This document shows, one piece after another, positions 43,275-53,078 of a DNA stretch of 64,000 bases. This DNA comes from Parerythrobacter lutipelagi. Lineage in GTDB: Bacteria > Pseudomonadota > Alphaproteobacteria > Sphingomonadales > Sphingomonadaceae. The position numbers and the translations under genes are program-made. The notes beneath the pieces were generated by a model, which worked only from the letters and a program-made list of their open reading frames with translations, was not told the DNA's origin and did not search any database. Numbering within the stretch: position 1 is the stretch's first letter; each line of letters begins with the position of its first letter. The stretch lies in assembly GCF_005434975.1 (NCBI RefSeq), contig NZ_SKCJ01000001.1:1250001-1314000 (forward strand), in the 5' to 3' direction.

Positions 43275-44282
43275 GTGACCGAAGCCCCCCAAGACCCGCG
43301 CTACGACGTGATCGCCATCGGAAATGCCATTGTCGACGTGATGGCTCCCTGCTCCGACGATTTGATCAAAGAACTGTCGCTTAACAAGGGCGGGATGACG
43401 CTGGTCGACGAGGAGGGCGCAAAGCGGCTCTACGGTGCGATGGGCCCCGCGCGCGAGATTTCAGGTGGTTCGGCGGCCAATACGCTGGCCGGCCTGTCGG
43501 CGATGGGCGCGCAGTGCGCTTTCATCGGCCAGGTTGCGGACGATCAATTGGGCGAGGTTTTCGCACATGATATTCGCGCTGTCGGCATTGATTTCGACAC
43601 TCCGGTGCGGGCCGGTCAGCCTGCGACCGCACGTTGCCTGATTTTCGTGACTCCCGATGCACAGCGCACGATGAACACATTCCTCGGTGCGAGCCAGTTT
43701 TTGCCGCCTGAGACTCTCGACGCCAATGCGGTTGCTGCAGCCAAGATTCTTTATCTTGAGGGATACCTGTGGGATCCTGAAGAACCGCGCGCTGCGATGC
43801 GTCGGGCGATCGAAGCCGCTCGCTCCGCCGGCCGAAAAGTCGCGTTTACGCTCAGCGAAGTCTTTGTGATCGATCGCCATGGTGATGATTTCCGCGCGCT
43901 GATTGCGGACGGGCTGATCGATATCCTGTTTGCCAATCACACGGAACTGGCCGCGCTAACGGGTGAAGACGACTTCGAAGCGGGAATTGCTTCAATCAAA
44001 GACAAGGTACCCACATTGGTGGTCACCAAAGGGCCGGACGGTGCTGTCGCACTGCAAGGTGGGGAGCGCGCAGAAGTGGCGGCTGAACCGATCGATAAAG
44101 TCATCGACACAACCGGAGCAGGGGACCTGTTCGCTTCGGGATTCCTCTATGGCCACGTTCGCGAAGAGCCGCTCGGCCGCTGTCTGCATCGTGGCGCAAT
44201 CGCTGCGGCAGAGATCATTTCGCACTACGGCGCACGCCCTGAAGCAGACTTGAAGGCTTTAATGGTAGAAAAGCTCGGCTAA
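43275..44282 (+). CDS. Adenosine kinase (PfkB family)
   Basis: A 335-residue ribokinase-type sugar or nucleoside kinase starting with GTG 43275. Both PfkB signatures are present: GGSAANTLAGLSAMGAQCAF near the start and DTTGAGDLFASGFLYG near the end, with the catalytic aspartate. Among PfkB kinases this form (IGNAIVDVMAPC, NKGGMTLVDE) groups with bacterial adenosine kinases, which salvage adenosine to AMP. No regulator is adjacent. Confidence 0.86.
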   Translation: MTEAPQDPRYDVIAIGNAIVDVMAPCSDDLIKELSLNKGGMTLVDEEGAKRLYGAMGPAREISGGSAANTLAGLSAMGAQCAFIGQVADDQLGEVFAHDIRAVGIDFDTPVRAGQPATARCLIFVTPDAQRTMNTFLGASQFLPPETLDANAVAAAKILYLEGYLWDPEEPRAAMRRAIEAARSAGRKVAFTLSEVFVIDRHGDDFRALIADGLIDILFANHTELAALTGEDDFEAGIASIKDKVPTLVVTKGPDGAVALQGGERAEVAAEPIDKVIDTTGAGDLFASGFLYGHVREEPLGRCLHRGAIAAAEIISHYGARPEADLKALMVEKLG

Positions 44283-44286
44283 GATC

Positions 44287-44604
44287 TCAGGCTGCCTTGG
44301 GCGGCTTCCAGTTTATATTGTCGAGCGAATCGCGGATGAATTCGAACACGGGGCCGTAAACGGGATTGGCGAACTGAACGCCAACAAGATCGTCGCGCAC
44401 CCAGCGCACTTGCGCGTCGAACGGGCCGAGCGTTTCAATCCTGATGGTGATCGACATATCCGGCCGAAGCACGCAGCGCCGGTCGTAAAACCGGCAGCCT
44501 GTTTCGGACACATCAAGCATGGTGACATCGCGCTTGATGCCCGCGCCGGAGCGATAACGGCCGAGAATGCGCACGTCGTGCCGGGATGATTGGCGGTCGG
44601 TCAT
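44287..44604 (-). CDS. PilZ domain protein (c-di-GMP binding)
   Basis: A 105-residue protein made of a single PilZ domain. RQSSRHDVRILGRY gives the RxxxR part and DVSETGCRFY the (D/N)xSxxG part of the c-di-GMP site. The C-terminal half is GPFDAQVRWVRDDLVGVQF. It could act on motility or polysaccharide export; no partner is nearby. The upstream frame to 44667 has no good start. Its stop is four bases from the adenosine kinase stop, on the opposite strand. Confidence 0.87.
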   Translation of the reverse strand: MTDRQSSRHDVRILGRYRSGAGIKRDVTMLDVSETGCRFYDRRCVLRPDMSITIRIETLGPFDAQVRWVRDDLVGVQFANPVYGPVFEFIRDSLDNINWKPPKAA

Positions 44605-44675
44605 TGTCTTCTGGTCCGTCCTGTGATGACCATCTTGGTAAAGCAGGAAGGTTAACAAATTCACCAATTGTGTAG

Positions 44676-44695
44676 GGCCATTTGCGCAATTGGCC
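44676..44695. repeat. Imperfect palindrome between the PilZ gene and purD
   Basis: GGCCATTTGC and GCAATTGGCC are inverted copies matching at 9 of 10 positions. It lies 14 bases after the purD stop on the minus strand, but no T-run follows, so whether it terminates transcription is unknown. Confidence 0.4.
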
Positions 44696-44709
44696 TGACG
44701 TCTGCCGGG

Positions 44710-46011
44710 TTACTGCTTTGCCCGCCCGGTTTCCCGCTCCACCTCACGCCAGCCGATATCTTTGCGGCAGAAACCGCTCGGGAAATCAATCGCATCGACA
44801 GCGGCGTAGGCTTTGGCCTGCGCTTCGGTCGCATTGGCACCAAGCGCAGTAACATTGAGTACCCGGCCGCCGCTCGCGCGTAGCGTGCCGTCTTGGCCGC
44901 GAGAGGTCCCGGCGTGGAAGACTTTTGCGCCGTCCTCCTCTGCTTCGCCGAACTCGATCGCTCCGCCCTTTTCGGGCGTGCCGGGATAGCCGTTCGCCGC
45001 CATCACCACAGTCAGCGCAGTCTCGTTGCGCAGTTTGACCGGCGGGCACGACGAAAGCTTGCTGTCGGCACATGCAAGCATCAGCTCGCCCAGATCGTCC
45101 TCCAGCCGCATCATCAGAACCTGGCATTCCGGATCGCCAAACCGGCAATTGTATTCGATCAGCTTGGGGCCTTCTTCAGTCAGCATAAGCCCGGCAAACA
45201 ATACTCCTGAATAAGGCATGCCTTCATCGGCCAGCGTCTTCACGGTCGGCACAATGATCTTTTCAAGCACTTCGCCGCGCAGCATCGGTGTCAGCACGGG
45301 AGCAGGGCTGTAGGCGCCCATTCCTCCAGTGTTGGGGCCGGTATCGCCGTCTCCCACACGCTTGTGATCCTGCGCACCGCCGAACGACAGGATTGTTGCC
45401 CCGTCGGTCAGCGCGAAGAAGCTTGCCTCCTCGCCTTCCATGAATTCTTCGATCACCACTTCCGTGCCCGCTCCGCCGAACACGCCGCTGAACATTCCAG
45501 TAAGCGCTTCGGCAGCTTTGGCCCGCGTTGGCGCGATGACCACGCCCTTGCCCGCTGCCAGCCCATCGGCCTTAAGCACATAAGGGGCACCGAATTTGTC
45601 CAGCGCATTGGTCGCCTCAGCGAGAGAAGACGTGCGGACATAGCCTGCGGTCGGTATACCTGCGCGTTCGCACAGATCCTTGGTAAAGCCTTTGCTGCCT
45701 TCTAGCTGCGCTGCCGCTTTCGATGGACCGAACACTGATATGCCTTCACCGCGCAACGTATCGCCCAACCCGTCGACCAGCGGGGCCTCGGGACCGATGA
45801 CAACCAGCCCGATGCGGTTTACGTCACAGAACGCCGCCACTGCCGCGTGATCGCCCGCGTCGAGCGCAACACATTCGGCGTGTTCTGCAATTCCCGGGTT
45901 GCCCGGGGCAGCGAAGAACTTATCCTCGGCTCCGGAAAGCAGGCGGGATTGCGCCAGCTTCCACGCCAGCGCATGTTCGCGCCCGCCCGATCCAAGCAGA
46001 AGGATGTTCAT
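44710..46011 (-). CDS. purD: Phosphoribosylamine-glycine ligase
   Basis: A 433-residue ATP-grasp enzyme for the second step of purine synthesis. The signature [19 protein letters not shown], the ATP-grasp segment [18 protein letters not shown], and ARFGDPECQ-like [20 protein letters not shown] are intact. The start is ATG 46011 (an upstream TTG at 46017 exists). Its start codon overlaps that of xseA on the other strand in the four bases CATG. The end is 14 bases before the palindrome at 44676. Confidence 0.95.
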   Translation of the reverse strand: MNILLLGSGGREHALAWKLAQSRLLSGAEDKFFAAPGNPGIAEHAECVALDAGDHAAVAAFCDVNRIGLVVIGPEAPLVDGLGDTLRGEGISVFGPSKAAAQLEGSKGFTKDLCERAGIPTAGYVRTSSLAEATNALDKFGAPYVLKADGLAAGKGVVIAPTRAKAAEALTGMFSGVFGGAGTEVVIEEFMEGEEASFFALTDGATILSFGGAQDHKRVGDGDTGPNTGGMGAYSPAPVLTPMLRGEVLEKIIVPTVKTLADEGMPYSGVLFAGLMLTEEGPKLIEYNCRFGDPECQVLMMRLEDDLGELMLACADSKLSSCPPVKLRNETALTVVMAANGYPGTPEKGGAIEFGEAEEDGAKVFHAGTSRGQDGTLRASGGRVLNVTALGANATEAQAKAYAAVDAIDFPSGFCRKDIGWREVERETGRAKQ

Positions 46012-47485
46012 GCCCAACCCCTATTCCGATGACGACAATTCTGGCGGGCTGGTAGCGCGCGAGACGGCAGGCGACAACGCCGCACCCCTGTCGATCACCG
46101 AAATATCCAACCTGCTCAAGCGCACGGTCGAGGACCGCTTCGGCCATGTCCGCCTGCGCGGCGAGTTGTCAGGCGTGAAGCGTGCGGCTTCCGGCCATAT
46201 GTATTGCGCGCTGAAAGACGAACAAGCGGTGATCGACGGCGTGATGTGGCGCGGGAACGCCGGGCGGCTGTCGTTCAATCCGGAAGATGGGCTGGAAGTG
46301 GTGGCAAGCGGCAAGCTGACAACCTATCCGGGCCGTTCGAAATACCAGATCGTGATCGACCGGATGGAAGTGGCGGGCGAAGGTGCCCTGCTTGCGCTGC
46401 TCGAAAAGACACGCGTGCGACTGGCGGCAGAGGGCCTGTTCGACGAGCAGCGCAAGCGCTCGCTTCCGTTTCTTCCGCGTACCATCGGCGTGGTCACATC
46501 GCCCACCGGCTCGGTGATTCGCGATATTCTTCACCGCCTCGCAGACCGGTTTCCGAGCCATGTGATCGTGTGGCCGGTGCTGGTGCAGGGTCAGGGCTCG
46601 GCAGAGCAGGTTGCCCAGGCAATCCGGGGTTTTGGGGCATTGCGGGAAAGCGATCAGGTCACTCGCCCCGACCTCTTGATCGTCGCGCGCGGGGGCGGAT
46701 CGATCGAGGACCTGTGGGGCTTCAACGAGGAAATCGTGGTCCGCGCCATCGCTGAGAGCCCGATACCGGTCATCAGCGCCATCGGTCACGAGACCGACAC
46801 AACGCTGGCCGATTTCGCGGCTGATCGCCGCGCGCCGACACCGACCGCCGCAGCAGAGATCGCCGTACCGGTGCGGGCCGAACTGGCCGCGACGCTGGAG
46901 GATTTCTCGGCCCGGCAGAAGCGCGCCATTCTGCGTCCGGTAACTTTGGGGCGCGAACGGCTGGAGGCGCGGGCACAGCGTTTGCCGACGATGGAAGCCT
47001 TGCTTCAGCCGCAAGCCCAGAAGCTCGATGATTTGTCCGATCGCTTGCGCCGCGGGCTGCGTGATCGGGCGGCGCATGGGCGTGAGCGGCTGGCGAGACT
47101 GCGTTTGTCCCCCACCATGCTCGAGCGCGGATTGCGCGATGCACAGCGCCGTTACAGCGAGATGAGGCTGACTCCGGCGCTGGCCGGTCTGCGGATCGAG
47201 CGCGATGGCGAACGCTTTGCCGCGCTGGAAAGGCTCTACCTGTCCCTCAACCCCAAGGCCCCGCTCAAACGGGGGTTCGTGCTGGTGAAGGCAGAAAGGG
47301 GCGAATTGCTCCGCAGCCGCGAGGTTGCCGCGCAGCAATCACGCCTCGATATCGAATTCGCCGATGGTGTGCTTGGCGTTGTTCCAATCGGCTCAGAAAG
47401 TCATTCAGCAACCGCTAAACCGCGACCGCGTAAGCCGAAAATTGCAAGTCCGGGCAAGCCCACGCAGGACGACCTGTTCAGCTGA
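46010..47485 (+). CDS. xseA: Exodeoxyribonuclease VII large subunit
   Basis: A 491-residue nuclease subunit that degrades single-stranded DNA with XseB. An N-terminal OB-fold domain (about 25-125; [23 protein letters not shown]) precedes the catalytic domain (about 130-440), with [20 protein letters not shown], the motif [16 protein letters not shown] and [21 protein letters not shown]. Coiled-coil sequence fills about 300-400. ATG 46010 shares its bases with the purD start on the opposite strand. The tail from about 460 is basic. No xseB gene is next to it. Confidence 0.95.
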   Translation: MPNPYSDDDNSGGLVARETAGDNAAPLSITEISNLLKRTVEDRFGHVRLRGELSGVKRAASGHMYCALKDEQAVIDGVMWRGNAGRLSFNPEDGLEVVASGKLTTYPGRSKYQIVIDRMEVAGEGALLALLEKTRVRLAAEGLFDEQRKRSLPFLPRTIGVVTSPTGSVIRDILHRLADRFPSHVIVWPVLVQGQGSAEQVAQAIRGFGALRESDQVTRPDLLIVARGGGSIEDLWGFNEEIVVRAIAESPIPVISAIGHETDTTLADFAADRRAPTPTAAAEIAVPVRAELAATLEDFSARQKRAILRPVTLGRERLEARAQRLPTMEALLQPQAQKLDDLSDRLRRGLRDRAAHGRERLARLRLSPTMLERGLRDAQRRYSEMRLTPALAGLRIERDGERFAALERLYLSLNPKAPLKRGFVLVKAERGELLRSREVAAQQSRLDIEFADGVLGVVPIGSESHSATAKPRPRKPKIASPGKPTQDDLFS

Positions 47486-47521
47486 TTGTCTGGCGAGCCA
47501 CGCAATGCTAAGGGCGCGCCC

Positions 47522-47725
47522 ATGTTGATGTCATCCGGTAATAATGAAGCGAAATTGGCTTACGGGCCGAACGGGTTCCGTGTGATGCGGCCAGGGCAAC
47601 ACGTCTATTGCGCGGTCACCGGCGATGCGATTCCGCTGGAAGAGCTGCGCTATTGGAGCGTGGATCACCAAGAGCCATACGCCAGCGCAGAGGCCGCGAC
47701 CCAGCGCCTCGCAGACGGCAATTGA
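47522..47725 (+). CDS. DUF2093 family protein
   Basis: A 67-residue protein whose body (AKLAYGPNGFRVMRPGQHVY, then CAVTGDAIPLEELRYWSVD) matches DUF2093, a short alphaproteobacterial family of unknown role. ATG 47522 is taken; an ATG six bases on (47528) is equally possible. The final base of the stop codon is the first base of the next gene (TGATG). It lies 36 bases after xseA. Confidence 0.85.
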   Translation: MLMSSGNNEAKLAYGPNGFRVMRPGQHVYCAVTGDAIPLEELRYWSVDHQEPYASAEAATQRLADGN

Positions 47726-48666
47726 TGGGTCTGCGCAAGGCCGCCGTTCTGGCTGCGGCGATAACTCTCGCAGCCTGCAGCGCGGTTGTACCAGTGGCGG
47801 AGCAGACACCGGCACAAAGCGCCGAAGTGGTGCAGCCGGTAGCGACCGCGATTCTCGTTGCCAATACCACTCCCACCGCCGCGCCCGTTTCCAGATCGTC
47901 ACCGGTCGGGCCTGCGACCTTTGTATACGAGGGCGAGCTGACGCAGGGCGGATGGTTGCGCGGTCGGGCGCCTGAAGGCACGGTCACCGCCGATCTCGAC
48001 GGACAGAATCTGGTTCTGGACGATGAGGGGCGCTTTTTTGCTGCGTTTGACCGCGACCTCGGTTCGCAGGCAGTGTTGACTGCCCAGCTGCGCGATGGAC
48101 GGACTGTCGAGAGTCCGGTGGCGATTGCGCCTCGCGAATGGAATATCGAACGGGTCAATGTGGCGCGCCGCAGCGGCGGGATTACCGATGCGTTCTGGAA
48201 AATCCGTGAACCTGAATTGAAGCGGATCAACGCCGCGCGCGGTGTCGACGCTGACAGCAGCGGCTGGGCGCAGGATTTCATCTGGCCGGCCAAGGGCAGG
48301 ATATCCGGGCGCTTTGGCTCGCAGCGGATCTATCGCGGCGAACCGGGCAGTTACCATTCCGGTATCGATATTGCACCGGGCAACGGAGTGCCCTTCGTCG
48401 CGCCGGCCGACGGGATTGTAACCCTCGCGGCAAGCGGCTTCTCGCTCGAGGGCAATCTGCTGATTATTGATCATGGGCAGGGGTTGAATAGCGCATTCCT
48501 GCATATGTCCAGGATCGCCGTTCGCGAAGGCGAGAAGGTGAACCAAGGGCAGTATATCGGCAACATCGGCTCGTCGGGGCGAGCGACCGGACCGCATCTG
48601 CACTGGAGCCTGAAGTGGCGCGACGCGCGGCTCGACCCGTTGCTGTTCACGGGTCCGATGAACTGA
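47725..48666 (+). CDS. M23 family metallopeptidase lipoprotein
   Basis: A 313-residue protein with a lipoprotein signal (about 1-18, LAAC), a linker, and a C-terminal LytM/peptidase M23 domain (about 185-310). The zinc-binding residues are in YHSGIDIAPGNGVPFVAPADG (H-x(3)-D) and GPHLHWSLKWRD (H-x-H). Such enzymes cut peptidoglycan cross-links or activate amidases. The start overlaps the DUF2093 stop; the upstream frame to 47608 is inside DUF2093. Confidence 0.9.
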   Translation: MGLRKAAVLAAAITLAACSAVVPVAEQTPAQSAEVVQPVATAILVANTTPTAAPVSRSSPVGPATFVYEGELTQGGWLRGRAPEGTVTADLDGQNLVLDDEGRFFAAFDRDLGSQAVLTAQLRDGRTVESPVAIAPREWNIERVNVARRSGGITDAFWKIREPELKRINAARGVDADSSGWAQDFIWPAKGRISGRFGSQRIYRGEPGSYHSGIDIAPGNGVPFVAPADGIVTLAASGFSLEGNLLIIDHGQGLNSAFLHMSRIAVREGEKVNQGQYIGNIGSSGRATGPHLHWSLKWRDARLDPLLFTGPMN

Positions 48667-48676
48667 CCGGCGGTCG

Positions 48677-49672
48677 ATGCGCCGACTTTTCCTGATCGCC
48701 TTGCTCATGGCTCTGCTTGCGCCGGGGACATGGCTGCGCACGAAACCCGCACCGCCCGATTATACCAGCGGGCTGGCGGTAACGCCGATTGCCTTCGGTC
48801 AGGCATTACCCGGCGATGTCGAGATTGTCGGCGCATGGGAACTGGAGAGCCGGAATGGCCACTTCGGCAGCTACTCCGCGCTTCTTGCCTTGCCCGGCGG
48901 AGAGCTGTTCGCGGCAAGTGACCGTGGTCGTTATGTACGCTTCCCCATTCCCGGGAGCGACGGCGACACCCATTTCGGCTGGTTTTCGGGCGATGCCGAT
49001 ACACTCAAGAACCTCATCGACATAGAAGCGCTGACCCGCGATGCGGAAAGCGGCCGCATCTGGGCGGCCTACGAGGGCACCAACACGATCGAACGGCGTG
49101 GCAGCGTATCGAGCGCTCCGACCCGTGCCGCGCCCGAGGCGATCGCCGGGTTCGGCAACAACCAGGGACCGGAAGCGTTCGAGCGCCTGTCCGACGGGCG
49201 CTTCCTCGTCCTATCCGAAGGCCCGCGGACCTTCATGGGCAATATCCACTCGGCCTATCTGTTTGCCGGCGATCCGGTCGAAGGAAGCGCTTCGATCCGC
49301 ACCGCTTTTCGCTCGCCCGAAGGCTATCGCCCGACCGATCTGGCGCAGCTGCCGGACGGGCGACTGATGATCCTTGTGCGAAGAGTCGCGTGGGGATTTC
49401 CGCCGCGATTTCCGGTCAAGCTGGTGCTCGCCGATCCGGCGGATATCGTCGAGGGTGAAGAATGGTCAGGCGATGTCATCGCATCCATCGCAGAGCCTCT
49501 GCCAAGCGACAACTTCGAAGGGCTGGCAGCGATTCCGCAAAGCGATGGCTCGGTCGAGCTATGGCTGATCTCGGACGACAACAATTCTGCCTTCCAGCGC
49601 ACTTTGCTCATGAAGCTGCGATGGCTTCCATCCAAGCCATCAGACGGCGCAAAAGAAAAGGCGCGCGGGTAA
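48677..49672 (+). CDS. Phytase-like esterase (secreted)
   Basis: A 331-residue protein with an N-terminal signal or anchor (LFLIALLMALLAPG) and a beta-propeller typical of the esterase-like activity of phytase family (GSYSALLALPGGELFAASDRG, PEAFERLSDGRFLVLSEG, GLAAIPQSDGSVELWLISDD). The substrate is unknown. It is 11 bases after the M23 gene and probably in the same operon; a terminator at 49660-49692 follows. Confidence 0.82.
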   Translation: MRRLFLIALLMALLAPGTWLRTKPAPPDYTSGLAVTPIAFGQALPGDVEIVGAWELESRNGHFGSYSALLALPGGELFAASDRGRYVRFPIPGSDGDTHFGWFSGDADTLKNLIDIEALTRDAESGRIWAAYEGTNTIERRGSVSSAPTRAAPEAIAGFGNNQGPEAFERLSDGRFLVLSEGPRTFMGNIHSAYLFAGDPVEGSASIRTAFRSPEGYRPTDLAQLPDGRLMILVRRVAWGFPPRFPVKLVLADPADIVEGEEWSGDVIASIAEPLPSDNFEGLAAIPQSDGSVELWLISDDNNSAFQRTLLMKLRWLPSKPSDGAKEKARG

Positions 49673-49692
49673 GCCGCACGCCTGTTTCTTTT
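49660..49692 (+). terminator. Terminator after the phytase-like esterase gene
   Basis: GGCGCGCGG and CCGCACGCC pair with one mismatch over a five-base loop, followed by TGTTTCTTTT. The stem overlaps the last codons of the gene (stop at 49672). Confidence 0.7.
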
Positions 49693-49729
49693 CGCAGTAT
49701 GGCGAGGCCCCGAAGGGCGGCTCAGCCAG

Positions 49730-50020
49730 TTATGCGGCTTCTTTTGCAGCCTTCTTCAGCTCACGCTTCACCTTGAGCGCGCGCGGCGAAAGCTTTTCGT
49801 CCTTGGTCTTGAGCAGCCAGTTGTCGAGCCCGCCATTGTGCTCGACCGACCGCAGGCCGTGCGTGCTGACGCGAAACTTGAACGCGCGGTCCAGCTTCTC
49901 GCTCAGCAAGGTGACGTGCTGCAGGTTCGGCAGGAAGACGCGCTTGGTCTTGTTGTTGGCATGGCTGACGTTGTTGCCTGTCAGGCGGCCCTTGCCGGTC
50001 AGTTCGCAAATGCGCGACAT
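49730..50020 (-). CDS. rpmB: 50S ribosomal protein L28
   Basis: A 96-residue L28. [39 protein letters not shown] and [20 protein letters not shown] match the family along its length; the first includes the conserved cysteine. It is monocistronic here, as often in alphaproteobacteria, and faces away from tadA. Confidence 0.96.
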   Translation of the reverse strand: MSRICELTGKGRLTGNNVSHANNKTKRVFLPNLQHVTLLSEKLDRAFKFRVSTHGLRSVEHNGGLDNWLLKTKDEKLSPRALKVKRELKKAAKEAA

Positions 50021-50183
50021 GATATCTCTCGCTCGCTAAAAAAGTTTGGCGTTCAAAGTGGAGGGCCACCGATTCGATGGCCGCAGTTGTTCGGGATGTC
50101 CCGGAAAGGCGCGCGCATAGCGGTGGGCTATCGAATCGTCAAGCGGATTGCGCCGCCGATCGAGGCCCGCTAGCGCCGTGGCG

Positions 50184-50639
50184 ATGACCAAATGGCCGCT
50201 TCCGGATTCCATGAAACAGGCTCTTGCCCTGGCGCAAGAGGCAGCGGATGCAGGCGAAGTGCCGATCGGTGCGGTCGTAATCAAGGATGGAAAGGTGCTC
50301 GGTACAGGCGGAAATAGCCCTCGGGCCGACCACGATCCGACTGCCCACGCAGAAATCGCCGCCATCCGCGCCGCCGCCAAAATGCTCGGGAACGAACGCC
50401 TCGACAATTGCGAATTGTGGGTCACGCTGGAGCCTTGTGCAATGTGCGCCGGTGCAATCGCCCACGCCCGCATAGCCAAGCTGTACTATGCCGCGAGTGA
50501 CCCAAAAGGCGGCGCAGTGGAACATGGCGCGCGCGTGTTCGATCATCCGCAATGCCTCCACCGGCCCGAAGTCTATTCGGGCATGGGCGTGGCAGAAGCG
50601 GCAAAACTGCTGCGCGGTTTTTTCAGGGAGCGGCGGTGA
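50184..50639 (+). CDS. tadA: tRNA adenosine(34) deaminase
   Basis: A 151-residue cytidine-deaminase-fold enzyme. The zinc site HAEIAAIR and PCAMCAGAI is complete, with the catalytic glutamate, and ASDPKGGAVEHGARVFDH is typical of TadA, which makes inosine at the wobble position of tRNA-Arg. ATG 50184 gives the usual length; ATG 50211 is an alternative. The upstream frame to 50148 has no better start. Confidence 0.9.
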   Translation: MTKWPLPDSMKQALALAQEAADAGEVPIGAVVIKDGKVLGTGGNSPRADHDPTAHAEIAAIRAAAKMLGNERLDNCELWVTLEPCAMCAGAIAHARIAKLYYAASDPKGGAVEHGARVFDHPQCLHRPEVYSGMGVAEAAKLLRGFFRERR

Positions 50640-50645
50640 GAGCCA

Positions 50646-51422
50646 CTACAACCCTCGCCAGACCTTCATGGCTGCACCGTCTTTTGCCCCGAACCGCTGC
50701 CGGTCGCATTTTGTCGGCCTGAAGTCCTTGCCATAGCACAGGCGCATTTCCTCCAGCCAGCCGCGGCGGTTGAGCTTGAGGCCGACGGCATCGGCGCGCC
50801 AGCCGCTGTTTAGCCGCACGAATTCCTCTCGCAGGCGGCCTGCCTTGAGGCCATCGTCTCGAGACATTCGGTCCATATCCGGGAAATTCAGCGAGTTGTA
50901 GAGGATGCGGGTAACCTTAAAATAGGTCTCCGGCTTGCGGACCATACAGCTGCCGTGCTTGCTCCATTGGCGCGCGAGCAGCGCGGAGGAAGGGCTCATG
51001 CACATATTCTTGCGCGCTTCAGCTGGTGAGAGGCTGCGCGGAGTGCGGCACCATTGCGGCCAGCTGCTCCGGCTTTCCGGCCATAGGCCATGAACCACGA
51101 AGGCAAAGCGCCCGTTGCGGCCCGAGCATTGCGCCCGGTGCCTGGCCTGGCCTTCACGCGCCTTGCAGAACTCCGGCGACCAGCTGATTGCCAGAGTATA
51201 GCCGGTGACGGGCAACCGGCGTTCGGGCGCCTCCGGCGTGATGCGCGGCACCGAAATCCGCTCTGGCATGCGGCATTGGTAAGCCTGTGCGTGAGCCACT
51301 CCGCTGAGAGGCAGAAGCAAGGCTGCGCCGAGCCAGCCGGCCCAAGAGGCGGTCTGCCTGTGAGCCGGAAGGCTAAACCGCCGAACCCATTGGCGCAGCA
51401 TATTCGCCGCGAGAGAAATCAT
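50646..51422 (-). CDS. Secreted ribonuclease T2 family protein
   Basis: A 258-residue protein with a signal peptide (about 20-47; WLGAALLLPLSGVAHAQ) and an RNase T2 domain. CAS I (FAFVVHGLWPE) and CAS II (LLARQWSKHGSCM) carry the catalytic histidines, lysine and tryptophan. Several cysteines would form disulfides in the periplasm. The start (51422) overlaps the nadC stop (ATGA), although the N-terminus is long and ATG 51401 is possible. Confidence 0.88.
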   Translation of the reverse strand: MISLAANMLRQWVRRFSLPAHRQTASWAGWLGAALLLPLSGVAHAQAYQCRMPERISVPRITPEAPERRLPVTGYTLAISWSPEFCKAREGQARHRAQCSGRNGRFAFVVHGLWPESRSSWPQWCRTPRSLSPAEARKNMCMSPSSALLARQWSKHGSCMVRKPETYFKVTRILYNSLNFPDMDRMSRDDGLKAGRLREEFVRLNSGWRADAVGLKLNRRGWLEEMRLCYGKDFRPTKCDRQRFGAKDGAAMKVWRGL

Positions 51423-52279
51423 ATTGGCGTGAAGTCCAGCCCGATATCGGCGGCCGGCGCACTTTGTGTCAGGCGGCCTACGGAAACGAAGTTCACCCCG
51501 GTCGCGGCCTTGGCCTTGATCGTCTGAAGGTTGATGCCGCCGCTTGCCTCGGTCGGAACGCGTCCTGCGACCAGCGCGACCGCTTCACGCAAAATTGGCG
51601 GCGCCATATTATCGAGCAACAAGCGTGTGGCGCCAGCCTGCAACGCAGGTTCGATCTGGTCGAGCCGGTCCACCTCGCAGATGATTTCTTGCACCCCCGC
51701 CTCAACCGCACGGCGCACTGCCTCGCCGACGCTCCCGGCGACCAGAACGTGGTTGTCCTTGATCATCGCTGCATCCCACAGTCCCATGCGGTGGTTTGCT
51801 GCGCCGCCCATCCGAGTGGCGTATTTCTCCAGATGGCGCAGGCCGGGAATGGTCTTGCGTGTATCGAGCAGCGTACAGTCGGGATTATCCATCGCAGTCA
51901 CATACTCGCGCGCCATGGTGGCGATGCCGGAAAGGTGCTGGACGGTGTTCAATGCGCTGCGTTCCGCGGTCAGCATGGCGCGGGCATTGCCTTCCAGCCG
52001 CATCAGATCGGTTCCGGCTGCGACCTGTGCGCCTTCTTCAACAAGAACCTCGATCTCCATCTCGGGATCGAGCGCACGGAAGAAAGCTTCTGCCACAGGC
52101 AAACCTGCAACCACGATCGGGTCGCGGCTGTCCATGACCCCGGCGAAGCGTGCGTCTGCCGGGATTACGCTTTCGGAGGTAACGTCATGCCCGCCGCCAG
52201 GCAGGCTTTCGCCAAGGTCTTCGGCAAGGGTTTCGCGAACAAATGTGTCGAGGTCGAAGCCTGTGAGTGCGAAAGCCAT
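51419..52279 (-). CDS. nadC: Nicotinate-nucleotide pyrophosphorylase (carboxylating)
   Basis: A 286-residue enzyme that makes nicotinate mononucleotide from quinolinate and PRPP in NAD synthesis. LAEDLGESLPGGGHDVTSES near the start, LNTVQHLSGIATMAREYV, LLDTRKTIPGLRHLEKYATRMGG (split: LLDTRKTIPGLRHLEKYA), and DNMAPPILREAV are typical, with the basic substrate-binding residues. The start overlaps the stop of the LytTR gene upstream (TGATG). No nadA or nadB is adjacent. Confidence 0.94.
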   Translation of the reverse strand: MAFALTGFDLDTFVRETLAEDLGESLPGGGHDVTSESVIPADARFAGVMDSRDPIVVAGLPVAEAFFRALDPEMEIEVLVEEGAQVAAGTDLMRLEGNARAMLTAERSALNTVQHLSGIATMAREYVTAMDNPDCTLLDTRKTIPGLRHLEKYATRMGGAANHRMGLWDAAMIKDNHVLVAGSVGEAVRRAVEAGVQEIICEVDRLDQIEPALQAGATRLLLDNMAPPILREAVALVAGRVPTEASGGINLQTIKAKAATGVNFVSVGRLTQSAPAADIGLDFTPI

Positions 52280-53076
52280 CAGTGCACAAATCTCGCCACG
52301 ACATCGCGGTAGCTGCGGCTCACTTTCACTTCGGCCCCGCTATCCAGCACCAGGAAGCACTCACCATTGGTGTGCGGCTTCACCTGCCGAACCTGATCGA
52401 GATTGACGATGGTCGAGCGGTGGACGCGCTGGAATTTGCGCGGATCGAGCCGGCGCTCGAGGTCTTTCATGGTTTCACGCAGGATCAGCGAATTGTCGCC
52501 CGTGTAGATGCACATGTAATCGCCCGCAGCTTCGATGTGCTCGATCGAGTCGGTCTCGACGCGGAAGATTTGCCCGCGATCCTTGACGTTGATCAGCTTT
52601 TCATAGCGGTCGGTGCTTTCAGGATCGGCATCGGCAAATTCCTCCGCCGCCTCGGGCGCGACTTCGCTCAGCACGTTCATCAGTTTTTCGGCTTCTTCCG
52701 TGCTTTTCTTTTCGGCAATACGCTGGCGCACGCGCTCGATCGTATCGGCCAGCTTGTCTTCATCGACCGGCTTCATCAGATAATTGACCGCATTGGCTTC
52801 GAACGCGCGGATTGCGTGTTCCTGATATGCAGTCACGAACACGATCAGCGGCGGGTCGATTTCCATGATGCCTTTGACCACGCTGAAGCCGTCGAAGCCG
52901 GGCATCTGGATGTCGAGGAAGACCAGGTCGGGCTTTTCGGTCTTGATCTTCCGGATTGCTTCGCGCCCGTTGGCACAGGTGTCGATTACTTCGACATCGT
53001 CGAACGGCTCCAGGCGCAGTTGCAAGCCCTGGATCGCGAGCTTCTCGTCATCGACGAGGATTGTGCGAATAGTCAT
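52279..53076 (-). CDS. LytTR family response regulator (second pair)
   Basis: A 265-residue regulator with an N-terminal receiver (LVFLDIQMPGFDGFSVVKG with the phospho-acceptor aspartate; YLMKPVDEDKL with the switch lysine) and a C-terminal LytTR domain (IEHIEAAGDYMCIYTGD, KFQRVHRSTIVNLDQVR). A charged, possibly helical linker (about 125-160) joins them. It follows its kinase by two bases. It is a paralogue of the regulator at 16684-17439 and is co-directional with nadC downstream. Confidence 0.9.
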   Translation of the reverse strand: MTIRTILVDDEKLAIQGLQLRLEPFDDVEVIDTCANGREAIRKIKTEKPDLVFLDIQMPGFDGFSVVKGIMEIDPPLIVFVTAYQEHAIRAFEANAVNYLMKPVDEDKLADTIERVRQRIAEKKSTEEAEKLMNVLSEVAPEAAEEFADADPESTDRYEKLINVKDRGQIFRVETDSIEHIEAAGDYMCIYTGDNSLILRETMKDLERRLDPRKFQRVHRSTIVNLDQVRQVKPHTNGECFLVLDSGAEVKVSRSYRDVVARFVH

Positions 53077-53078
53077 GG

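Noticed and set aside
46169-47338. 389-codon antisense frame opposite xseA
   Set aside because: A shadow of the firmly identified xseA.
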